DNA of 64,000 bases from Isoetes taiwanensis (taxonomy: Eukaryota > Streptophyta > Lycopodiopsida > Isoetales > Isoetaceae): NCBI GenBank assembly GCA_021234155.1, contig JAJEKV010000031.1:15617748-15681747 (forward strand), in the 5' to 3' direction. Every line of letters begins with the position of its first letter. Positions within the stretch are counted from its first letter, which is position 1. The translations under genes and the position numbers were made by a program. Below the pieces are notes generated by a model, which was not told the DNA's origin, did no database searches, and saw only the letters and a list, made by a program, of their open reading frames with translations. Positions 43,332 to 53,227 of the stretch are shown piece after piece.

Positions 43332-46017
43332 TTATTTCTGAATTTTTCTTAGCGATGGTAGATGCTTGGAATGGTGATTCCAAAAGTGGGGCTAGAAACC
43401 AAAAAGGTTATGATATATGCACTATTTAGAGACTCCAGTTTCTGGTCATGTTTGTGAGCCAGATTCCATGTGTTCATGTCTAGGCACTAGTGCTCTGATG
43501 CTCATGAAAGATGTCGGATTTTTCCTTAAAGGCAGTTGTTCTTGGCTCTGATTTATGCCAGGGAAGGTGGAACATCTTTGATTTTCTGCTTCCTTGAGCA
43601 AACCTAAGCGTTGCAAGAATTCCGATTTTTAGCTATCGGAATTTGAAAGTCTATCTCTAAAGCCTTGATCCCTGACCAGGTGAGTGGTGCAAAAGTAGAG
43701 GAGCATTTTTCACTTTTTATAGTAAACTTTTGCAGCATGGGTGGATCTGTATGCCAACCTGCAGGGCATTGCTTTTGCACGGCTATGGTCGTGAGGGTTA
43801 GCGAGGATCAAGCAGCCTGCCGCTCTGCACCCTGTACGCTCGCGTGGCTGGGCAATTTTTCAAGCCCCCAATTGTATGCCTCTATAACCTCTTCAGATTT
43901 GGACATAACAGAGGGGCTGGACATTCCCTTGCTTTTATTCTCTGCAATAGCCCCCTCAACAGTCCAGCGGCAGAGTAATTATGGGGGGTGTTCGAAATTT
44001 TTCCTTGAAGACCTCTCCTGTTTCTTCAGATTTAAGCAATAATCTTCAATAAGCTTTCGAAGCTCAAGAACAGTGATCTCCAATCTGCTTGCAAGTGCCA
44101 TAGTATCCTGCTTCAAATTCGAAATTAGGTAACCTGTTGTCTTTTGTGGCAATAGGTTAAAAATATGCAAGACGCGCATTGCGCTCTATTCATGCATTTG
44201 TGCTATTCCGAGCATGTCTGTTCTCTTTATTAAATCCTTTTGTTCTATTGCAGCAAAAACAGAGAGAAACTGGAAGTGAAGAAAAGAAGAGGAGTTAAAC
44301 TGTAAATTTGTGGCGAATATGGACATTTTGCTCAGGTAAGGCGAATATAGGAAGCTGAAAATAAAAAATATAATGGGTTTTTGACTGGATTTGAAGGCAT
44401 GCAGGTCTGGGCTATTGTGAAATTTTCCAAAAACATTTGACTCTTAGATGTAGTATATCTACACTTTAAACTTATCATTGGAAGAGCTATTATACACCCT
44501 TCAGGATTATCATTGGAGCATTGGAGTGCTGCAAAGAAATACACCACTTAATATAATTCATTTAACAATGTGGCCTCTAGCCTTTACCTTTCAAAATACC
44601 ATGGCTCATTAGCTTGACATGCTTGCAATGTTGTGCCTATGCCACCGAGGTAAGGCTACAAAACAGTTTGGAGACTACTTTATGTTACGGTACAAAGGCA
44701 TAGCACTCACTCGATCAGTTCAATATTGTAATCAATTTGAAAATGTAAGGCATAACATTTTCAAACATATGTTATATCAGTCATAGTCAGTGTCTATTTC
44801 TTTTCATACTATTTGCCTACTTTGTTTGACGAACCAGCTATTGTCATTGCATGCCTAGATTTCTTCTCAGTTATGCACCATTTGGGAGTCTAATAAAGTT
44901 TCCCTTTATATCTTGCTAATTATTACATGATGCTGATTCTGGGAACTGAATATTTTGCATCCTGAAAATATGGCTTTGTAATGATGTGAGCCAAAGAAGG
45001 AATTGGGAACTTTGAAATTGAAAGAATCTTTTCCTTATGCCCTTGCTTAGGGAGGGATTGACAGTGATTAAGGAATTGTCTTGAAAATTATTGCAGGACA
45101 GTTGTTACATGGCAGTTTCTCCTTAAAATATGTTCTTCGCAGTATCTAACATAGTTTGCTATGCTCTTTTCGCAAGTTTGAATCAGTTTCCAGTTGGTTG
45201 CCATGGGCATGTTCAATTTGCAAAGAATATTTCATGTTTGTATATTGCACTGTAATATTATGGTTTTTAATGTAAATACCAAGTTCTCTATAGATTCCAA
45301 TTCAAAATCAGAATGTGTCATCAGACTTGGGTGTTTCTACTCTGTCAAAACCATCCTTCTTATAAAGAAATATTTTTGAAAAGATGCTATAATGCCTTCT
45401 GATAATTAGATTTCCACTCAATTGTAGTTTTGAGCGCAACAGTTAGGCAATAGAATAGAGCAGCTGCCCTAATCCGTTGCCACAATTTATGATGTCTATT
45501 GTACATTTTGACCTATCCTTTGGTATTTACATTTTCTACAAAAACAAGAAATCTAAGTAGTTCATATTTATGCGAACTACTATCATTTCTATAAGCGAAA
45601 CATTAGACATATTACTTGCTCAAAGATTGTGAATGATTTATTAAATTGAACTACCTAGATGACATTACTTTGAACAACGGAATGTTTTTGGGCATCATTA
45701 GATATTACGATCAAACTCTGCGCTTACCAACTATGATTGCGATGCTACATAGCTTTAAGGTGTCTAATCTGTATCCATATTATATATATCAAGGCTGCTT
45801 AGTTGTAGATCGCCATTTATCTCCAATGAAGGTTATGCATGCTACACTAATCTAGAAAGCCAAATTTACACAACCCCTATAGCCTAGTGACGTTGGGCGC
45901 TTTGTTTTTTACTAGATAAGAATGTTCATAAAACATCCATCAAAATATAAACAACATATATGTTCATGTGTGATGTTTTATTGTGGTTGGCTCATCATTT
46001 GCAGTTTTTCAATTTAT
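43332..46017. other. Spacer, probably Helitron interior
   Basis: I see no recognisable gene. Two overlapping open frames exist, 43665-44042 plus (125 residues) and 44179-43979 minus (66 residues, with LEITVLELRKLIEDYCLNLK), but neither resembles a known family and I do not call them genes. Confidence 0.4.
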
Positions 46018-46046
46018 GCCCAGCAATGCTGGGCACCTTAACTAGT
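46018..46046 (+). mobile_element. Helitron 3' terminus (plus strand)
   Basis: The hairpin GCCCAGCAATGCTGGGC at 46018-46034, a seven-base spacer, CTAG at 46042-46045 and a following T form a Helitron 3' end of the same family as 34937-34964. The body extends to the left; its 5' end is not identified. Confidence 0.75.
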
Positions 46047-46156
46047 AGAAGGTAAGGTTATCGGTCTAGCTAAGGCTGATAACCAAAAATGTGTGGCCGA
46101 GGCTGTACATCCGAGGCCAGGTATTTGGCACGTAAGGCCATGGAGGAGAGCAGGGT

Positions 46157-46540
46157 GTGCACTCAACGGAGCAGGATCTTGGTGCGCTGATTATTGAGAA
46201 AGAGGAGATTGTTTGCAAGGTGAACCTAGAGGGCAAAAGTCTGAGGCAAATCAAGAAGATTGCAAAGGAGCTATCAAAGAAATGTTTAGAAAGACCTGAA
46301 GCAGTGTGTGGGAAATTCCCTGAAACGTCTAAGCAGGCGGACCTGTTTGCAGATTCTCAGGGAATCAAAGATGCAGATTCTCAGTGTGCAAGGTTAACCG
46401 AAGAACTGCATCACAAATGTAACATAGTCGATAAGGAAAACATGCTGGAAGAGAAAAGTCTTAATGATCTCAAGAAAAAGTTGAAGGGAAAACTGGCTTT
46501 GAGGACGACGGACAATGTAAATTGCAAGAGTAAAGGATAA
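46157..46540 (+). CDS. Hypothetical charged, coiled-coil-like protein
   Basis: An open frame of 127 residues starts MHSTEQDLGALIIEKEEIVC. It is rich in Lys and Glu with helical stretches such as LEGKSLRQIKKIAKELSKKC and ENMLEEKSLNDLKKKLKGK. It contains a short internal echo (LFADSQGIKDADSQC). The stop is 70 bases before a LINE-like 3' terminus on the same strand, so it could be the last part of a LINE-related transcript. I recognise no domain and cannot tell whether the start is real. Confidence 0.35.
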   Translation: MHSTEQDLGALIIEKEEIVCKVNLEGKSLRQIKKIAKELSKKCLERPEAVCGKFPETSKQADLFADSQGIKDADSQCARLTEELHHKCNIVDKENMLEEKSLNDLKKKLKGKLALRTTDNVNCKSKG

Positions 46541-46599
46541 AGAGGCGATTGATGGTCTTGTTTTTCTCATCCTTGTTTATTTTCTATTCTCATCTTTGA

Positions 46600-46670
46600 G
46601 TATGGGTCCCATGACCTATTGGTCTCCGTGGACGTTAAAAACTATTCTATTCTATTCTATTCTATTCTAT
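46600..46670 (+). mobile_element. LINE/SINE-type 3' end with (TTCTA)n tail
   Basis: GGGTCCCATGACCTATTGGT followed by CTCCGTGGACGTTAAAA leads into about six units of TTCTA ending at 46670. The terminal block matches the end of the minus-strand LINE at 24155-24200, which has a poly-A tail, and the GGAC-tailed end near 1765-1800. Confidence 0.65.
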
Positions 46671-47137
46671 GACAGGAAGCACCAGCAACAATGGTTCGTG
46701 GCTTATCAGAAAACAAGAGCAGGGCCAATATCCAAGCTCAACACTAGAGTATATCACTTAATGTATTATACGGCAAGCACCAATATGTTTGCATGGAGGG
46801 GCATCATTGTTAAGTGCCGAGAGCAATTGCTAATTTGCGATTACTCTTTGGACTAATTTATTTTACTTCCCATTTCATCAAATGATGAAATATTTCTTTG
46901 TAAAGTTCAAAAATTCTAAAAGCGTTTCCTTCACCATACACCTACTTTTGCATGTTCCTTTTGTCTGTCTTATGTTCCTAAATGATGTCGCTATTCATTG
47001 CATACATTGGTCTCTTTTGTAGTCGAATAAACATTCAATATGGTCTAGAAATCATGATATTTCATTTATCGTCACGCTTTGGTGAAGCTATATAGTTGGT
47101 GGCAGTTTTCGCAACATATATAATGTAGTCTTTTCTA

Positions 47138-47223
47138 GGTTGCCCCTAGGGGGGCAAACCCTCATTTATGTGGGTTTGTGGCCATATCCAGATATATGCC
47201 GGCATATGCCTAGCGTATGCTGG
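47138..47223 (+). repeat. Interspersed repeat A, copy 2
   Basis: It is close to 42936-43033, from GGTTGCCCCTAGGGGGGCAA to GGCATATGCCTAGCGTATGC. Confidence 0.7.
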
Positions 47224-47715
47224 GTACACTGTGGCTTTATAAATCTTTAGCAAATATGAACAGAATAGTTCATTTTATATATTTGATTGTTCGACCAATA
47301 TTACAAATTGAGAGAAGACTTAGTACATTTTCGATGTTCCATTTCGATGTCCCTTTTGTCCCCCAATTTAGTACTAAAATCAATGAAGGTGGTTGGAAAT
47401 CTTGGAGGCAATTTCAAATTTAGAAAACAAAAATAGCAATAAAAAATCGAATTCCTTAAATCTTGGAGAACCGGGCTACAGTGCGTGTATGTGTTGAGCC
47501 CCGATAAAGAAAACTAAAACACCAACGAAATCATCATTCTTGCTTCTCGTCTTTCGATATGTTCAAGGTTTGAATGGAACCAATGGATTGTGTTTCTCTT
47601 TCCTATTTGCAACATTCAATTTGTGAGTTATTAGCGTATTTGAATGCCTTGCCTTATGAATTATGAATTGGGCATGGAAATAGCATTCCACTGATATGTT
47701 TGAGTCCAGTTTTTT

Positions 47716-47876
47716 GGGTTGCTCCTAAGGGGAAAACCCTCATCCATGTGGGTTTGTGGCATATTCCAAGTATATGTCAGTATATGCTCGAAAACATGAC
47801 TTTGAAGTGTGATTTAAGCCATTTCACTCTCGGGTCACGGAGGGCAACCCTCCGTGCGCAACACCTTGTTTTTTTA
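47716..47876 (+). repeat. Interspersed repeat A, copy 3, with a longer right part
   Basis: The left part (47716-47790) is a diverged copy of repeat A. The right part (47793-47876) matches 38745-38815 and contains a GGAGGGCAACCCTCC palindrome. If left and right belong together, this approximately 160-base unit may be close to a full short element. It abuts the LINE poly-A signal at 47870-47876. Confidence 0.55.
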
Positions 47877-50760
47877 AGGATAAAAGTAATTAATTAATAA
47901 GAAAGAAGGTACAGGAAGAGCGACATAGGGGTACACTTGTCCAAGCAACAATGCTCGGACGACAGCCCGCATAGCGCAAAAGCATGTCCTACATCTCACA
48001 GAATGAACACACCGTTACTATCTACAATGAGGAGGGTTCTTTCCCAAATGGTCACCTTAAACTATTCTTTGCGAGGGGACGCCTGGTAGGAGAGGTATAG
48101 TTTGTACCTCAAATGAGAGATCAATGCATCAGGTTGCAATTCTTCATTCCTGAAAACCTTCATGTGCCATCTCTTCCATATGAGCCAAAATAGCCACGAT
48201 GCAACCTTAACCACCGCCCCTTCCTCATTACCTTCCCAGACAAAGTTACGGACAATGGAGGAAATTTCCTGCATCTTGCTCTCTGGAGCTAGGATGATAG
48301 ATGCTATATAAATATGTGTGGAGCATAAGACAGACTTTGCTACTATAATTCTGTTGGCCATTGAAAGTTTTTCGCCTTCCCACCAATTGAGATGTCGACG
48401 CTAAGCCTACCAAAATATCTTCCCAAATACCTGTGCCAGAAATAACGATGCCAAATGGGATACCCAAGAGCCTAGAGCATCTACCCTGTAGCTGCATTTG
48501 CCAAGGAAAGTTGGACAACAAGGCTGGCATGGGCTCGGTTGACGGCCACAACGCAGAACACTTTGTCCAGTTCATCAGAGAGCCTGACGCAATTGAGAAT
48601 GTGTCCAAAAGCTCTTTCGTGTCAATAAATTCATCTCATCGGCCTATAAAAAAAGGAAGGAATCATCAGCGTATTAACTTCCAATATGTTGTGATCCATT
48701 CGCCATCCTCAGCCCCTCTATGAGATCTGTATTCATCGCGGAGTTCAACAACTGCGAAAGGGCTTCTGCGACAATGGTGTATAAGTAAGGCGCTAGTGGG
48801 CAACCGTGACGAATTCCACTGAAGATCAGTGAACACTCACCATGACAGAGAACGATGGCTCTAGCAGACGTAAGGAGTTTTAAAACCACAGCTGTGAAAC
48901 TCTCGCCATACCCAAAGGCTAACATCATCCTCTTCAGAAAGTTCTAGCAGACACTATCATAGGCCTTTGCAAAGTCCAGCTTTAAATACACTATCTACTG
49001 ACCTATTTGCATGCCCAATGAATGCCTTCAAATGCTGCCGCCACATTATTAAGATTATGTCTTTCAGGGATGAATCCAGATTGCATAGAACTGATAGCAT
49101 CCATCAGGACCACTTGAAGCCTGAGAGATAGAGCCTTGGCAATTATCTTGTACACAGTGGACAATAACGTAGTCGGATGCCAGTCAGAAATGGTAGACGG
49201 ATCCTTCACCTTTGGAATCAACGAGATGCATCCAGTGACAATTCTACAGTCTAGCAACTCTGCTCTAGCAGATCTTGATAGCTCTGCAACACCGAGTCCC
49301 CTAACCATTCCCAATATTCCTGGAAGAAATCTATGGGAATGCCATCCAGACTTGGGCATTTATGAGAGGCTATTGTGCGACAAGCTTCCTCAAGATCTTG
49401 TTTAGTGAGGAGGAGCTATAGCGCTTGCCTCCTACCCGTCGACACCCTGCATGATATCTTGTTGAATACAATTTCCTCTATGACATCGCTATACTGATAA
49501 CTCTTCTCCTGGAAGTAATGGCGAAAATGCTGAAAAGCAAACTTTTAATATCCGCAAGTGAATGAAGAATCTGGCCATTAGGAGAATGCCAATGATGACA
49601 TTGATGCTGCATATTTCTTTTGCCGAGCTACCCTGAAAAACATTTTAGAATTGCTATCACCTTCTTTCAGCCATGTGATCCCCTCCTTCACCCTTGCCTG
49701 AAATGCCCTCTTGGAATGAGACGCAATATCTCATTTTCTCGTACTCCATCGAAGGCTGAAATCGGAGGGTTTCAAGCTCGCGATATAATGCGTCTAACGA
49801 CTCATGCTCTTGTTGAGCCCTCCACTTTCTCCAAGGCTTTGCAAATGACACGACAACAGCCAGGGTCTTAATCATTCCTGACATCCCAGAGTTATCTCAA
49901 AAAGTGCAAAACCAAATCTGTCGGCATCCCCAAGAGAAATCAGCATCCTTCAAGTAACTAGTATCTAATTTGAACATTGTTCGCATCGGTTTGACTGCAC
50001 AGATACCCTGAGAAATTAGCTGCGGAGTGTGGTTAGATATCGTGGTGGACAAAATATTCTGTCGCTTGAGCTGGGGTGCCAGATCCATTGCTAAAGTATT
50101 GAAATAGCATCTGTCATGTCGAGCATATGCCCGGCCTGGCCCCGTCCACTGATTGCACTATGTAAATGTGCAGTCTTTAGACAACTCTGCCAGATGTAGG
50201 GAATCTAGCAACTTTAGCTACTGTTCTCAAAATCATGTACCACATCCAATCTGCGGCACACGTATCATGTATGGTCTCTACCATGTTGAAATCTCCCAGC
50301 AACAACCAGGCCACATCAACAACTAAAGTACTGACCTTGTTCCTCAAAGACGCCAACAATGCCCCCTTTTGCCGCGCACCATTGTGGGCATAGACATTCA
50401 CAATCCCCCATTCCTACCATCCCTCCCGCCACTTGATGATAACTCATCTATCCCAGCGGTCGGCAGGAGTAAATGTTACATGAACATTCATTTTCCACAC
50501 AATGGCGGACCCACCTTTAGAAGTCCATGAGGTGGAAATTGCTACAGTGTATTGTGGGTCAAACATGTCCAGAAGCGCAGGGGTGTCACCCATGTGACAC
50601 TTATGCTCTTCAAGACACAAGATATTTGGGTCCATCTTATGAATGGCCAATGCTACTCTCGTTCTCCTATCGGGCGACGAGCGAATCCCTCGGACATTCC
50701 AGATCAAAACCTTCTTATCCATATGCACTAGTGAGAAGAAAGATTCTTCTGCTGCTTTTT
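47870..50760 (-). mobile_element. LINE, minus strand, nearly full ORF2 but broken
   Basis: On the minus strand the element runs from an endonuclease start near 50740 to a short T-run (poly-A) at 47870-47876. Frames from right to left carry endonuclease, linker, RT and the post-RT region, separated by stops and shifts. It is a different family from the LINE at 17.9-21.9 kb, judged from motif sequence. The region between 50760 and 51000 may include its 5' leader. Confidence 0.8.
48062..50740 (-). pseudogene. LINE ORF2 (endonuclease and reverse transcriptase)
   Basis: Endonuclease motifs are VLIWNVRGIRSS, ILCLEEHKCH, SKGGSAIVW and, after a frame change, LLLGDFNMVE near 50290. RT motifs are ISLIPKVKDPSTISDWHPTT (49230), SGFIPERHNLNNV (49060), GIRHGCPLAPYLYTIVAEAL (48820) and YADD at 48673-48662 in its own frame. 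The post-RT part includes SGSLMNWTKCSALW and LLGIPFG (48440-48600), then MANRIIVAKSVLCSTHIYIA. At least five frame breaks show that it is inactive. The intact YADD and RHGCPLAP blocks show that the family was once mobile. Confidence 0.82.
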
Positions 50761-51520
50761 CTTTCGCATTGCGTTGGAGAAGTAGAACCTTTATCTGAGT
50801 CATATGGCACAAGTGCAAGCAGATTCTCAGTGAGAGTGACGTCCATAGCTAAATCTGTCTCGTCAGCCCACGACTGCACCCGTGCCACCTTGTCGCCATT
50901 CCCTTCGAGGAGCCTTGGGTGGACAATGAACCTGATCCGAGGGTTGCACTGACGGACAGTGTGCCAGATCTAAGTGCAAATATGGGGATTGCTGCTGCTC
51001 CGCTAAATCCTGTAGCTATTGAATATAAAGCAGCTTCCTGGCGACAACATCAGAGGTCACAGTCTGGTCCGCACTCTCATGTCTCTCGGGTCAATCAATG
51101 GCACCGTGTTTGCGTTAGTCTAGCGTGGCCTACTATGGCTGGATACAACCTCAAACTGAGGCTCTTCCAAGCAGCTTTGGCGAAGTACGAGCCCGTCTTT
51201 CTTCATGGGCTTCTTTGACGGTACGGGTCTTTCTGGAGGCTTCAAGGTGTTATCTTTGGTTGGTCTTCCTTCTTCCACGTAGGTCACCTTGTGTACTCCC
51301 TCAGCTTCTTCTTGTACTCCCACTCGTGCTTGAGTACATACGACTCCTGTGCCGGCTTGGCCTTCTTAGGATCTCCAGCTGATTTCGGCCATGTCGGGTA
51401 GGGAGGTGGTGCTGCAACTTCTTGGTTGTCAGGGTTGGAGGGTCCCGATCCTTCATCTGGCAGGGGATCCTCTAAGCGTCATCGTCTGACTCTGTGTCTG
51501 ATGAGGACGACGCCGGCCTA

Positions 51521-51964
51521 TCAGGCTCCCTCTCTGTTATATTTCACGCCTTTGTTGGAGGTCTTCTTGGTTTTCCTCTGGGGTTTCTTCGGGAGAGCTG
51601 GGTCTTTTCCCTTATCCTCCCTCTGCTTCAAGAGTTTCGCCTTCTCTGCAAGTCTCCTTCTTTTGGCTTCCCTCTTCTTCTTGCTGATTTTCTTGATGCG
51701 ACGGGCCAACTCTTTTGTTGCTGCACGGTCCTCCTCGTCCCCATCCTCCTGGTTCTCCGGGTTCTCTTGCTTATCAGGATTATGTTGGTGCTCTTCTTGA
51801 TCCTGATCTTGCTCGTTCTCCTCCGGGTTCTTCGGGTTTGACGGGTTTGACGGTTCCAGGCTTGGGTTTGGGGTCTCTTCATTTCTGGCTCGCTCTCGAG
51901 CATCTCTCGCCTTCTGTTCAGTGGCAAGCACTTGGACGCTTGTTGATATGTCCTCCATAACCAT
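51521..51964 (-). pseudogene. Gag-like N-terminal frame, charged
   Basis: The frame begins MVMEDISTSVQVLATEQKAR about 700 bases downstream of the primer site. It is extremely polar, with a run of E/N/P/Q/D residues, then a basic helix, AKRRRLAEKAKLLKQRE, and PKKPQRKTKKTSN. This composition fits a gag N-terminus or nucleocapsid-like basic region. No CCHC knuckle is seen. Homologous-looking sequence continues in other frames to about 51250 (YVLKHEWEYKKKLREYT), so it is frameshifted. Confidence 0.45.
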
Positions 51965-52185
51965 TCGAGTTGCCTGTTTGGTGCGGGCTATGTTTTGAAA
52001 TATTGCAATCGCCTTTCAAGCGCCTAAAAATTACCTTCTTGATCGGAGAGCAGCAAGCTGGAGGAGTACGGTGAGAATGAAGAACCCTAAGGGTCTATTT
52101 ATAGGCCTGGAAGTTTTAGGGTTCCGCTCTTAGTGTTTGCTGGATTAAGACATTAGGTTCTTTTATACCAAAAGTACTGCTATCA

Positions 52186-52247
52186 CTCACAAGTGCGCGA
52201 GGGGCCCGTTCTAAATTTTAGCTTGGGGCCCTAACGCACTCTGTGAG
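52186..52247. repeat. Leader hairpin, second element, copy 1
   Basis: CTCACAAGTGCG pairs with CGCACTCTGTGAG; relative to the 14-15 kb hairpins both arms have changed and pairing is kept. An inner GGGCCC and GGGGCCC pair and CTAAATTTTAG also fold. Confidence 0.8.
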
Positions 52248-52397
52248 AGGTTACTCCTTTTTAGCTCTAATTTGGGGTTTTTAGACAGTTTCTTAGTGTT
52301 ATAACATGTTTTTCTGGCTTAAATTCAAAGTATAAGCTATCTTGTGCTATTAGATTACTCTAATTATGCATCTTTCTGGGTCAATAATGGTCAAACA

Positions 52398-52460
52398 CTC
52401 ACACAGTGCGCGAGAGCCTCAAGCTAAAATTTAGCTAAGGGTCCTGGTGCACCCTGTGAG
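52398..52460. repeat. Leader hairpin, second element, copy 2
   Basis: CTCACACAGTGC pairs with GCACCCTGTGAG with one mismatch, and the inner AGCTAAAATTTAGCT is almost perfectly self-complementary. It starts 212 bases from copy 1. Confidence 0.8.
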
Positions 52461-52649
52461 GGATTACTCCCTAATGGCCAAAATTTGCAGGTCTCTAATG
52501 TTTTTAATTTTTCTTTTCCTAATTAACATTATCTTAGCTTGTTGTTCTAAAGATGGGAAAAAAATTCCCCAATTTTCGAGGTTCATGCTTGGGTTGTTAT
52601 CCCCGACTGAAGGTCTACTGGTAGTCCTAACGGGAATTTGTCAGTGCTC

Positions 52650-52685
52650 GATCTTGGTCTACCAAGATCATAGCTCTGATATCAC
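52650..52685 (-). other. Primer binding site with adjacent hairpin
   Basis: On the minus strand the LTR end is followed by GTGATATCAGAGC, an initiator tRNA-Met type site with one change from TGGTATCAGAGC. Next to it GATCTTGGT and ACCAAGATC form a nine-pair stem with a two-base loop (52650-52669), a longer version of the hairpin at 15527-15541. Confidence 0.8.
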
Positions 52686-53214
52686 TATGACGTCCCCTAC
52701 TTCGTCTACGATGTTCCCATCATATCAGAGGCCAGAGTTCATCCCTCCGGCAACCAAGCTGACAGAGGCCGTCCGCCTGACACCAATCCCTTGGCAAGAA
52801 ATCGATGAGAAAGAATGGACGTGTCGTTTATCCCGTCTTCCCTTGGGACCATCCTAGCTGCGGAAGCATAAATAAACATGAGTACATGACATCAAATATA
52901 AATAGCTCCACCTCGAAGGGTGGCTCACCATAGCATATATGTGTAAGAATACAACAACATCATCATGGGGGAGATCCTACCCAAGGCTCAGACTCAAGGG
53001 AAATGGACTAACGGCTTGGGTCTCCAGAAGTCATTGCATTCATGTCAATGGACTGGGCTGGCATAGGAACATGGCTGTTGGGTAGTCCTCTCCATCCGCG
53101 TCTCCTGTGCATACTTTGCAGAATAGGCTGATAAGCCGTGGAACTGGACTGTAGCCTACTGGGTGCATAGCCAAGGGGGCTACTCCTGGGTTTTATCTCC
53201 CCAGTCCCAATGAG
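52686..53214 (-). repeat. Partial 5' LTR, cut by the CACTA element
   Basis: It begins TATGACGTCCCCTACT and aligns with the left part of the 1.7 kb LTRs (for example TACCCAAGGCTCAGACTCAA, AACATGGCT, TCTCCCCAGT.CC). Homology stops near 53214, where a CACTA-type terminus begins. The remaining two thirds of the LTR are not seen within the window. Confidence 0.75.
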
Positions 53215-53227
53215 CACTACAAGGGAT

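Larger units (their letters stand above)
51000..52685 (-). mobile_element. 5' interior of a second LTR element (leader and gag-like frame)
   Basis: Its LTR and primer site lie to the right (52673-53214), so transcription runs leftwards. The leader (52685 to about 51970) carries two hairpins (52398-52460 and 52186-52247), 212 bases apart, like the array in the 11.6 kb element. A gag-like frame starts at 51964. The rest of the element is missing: to the left come decayed charged frames and then LINE sequence near 50760. Confidence 0.75.

Noticed and set aside
43665-44179. Overlapping open frames on both strands as genes
   Set aside because: They have no family resemblance, no clear start context and mutually exclusive overlap.
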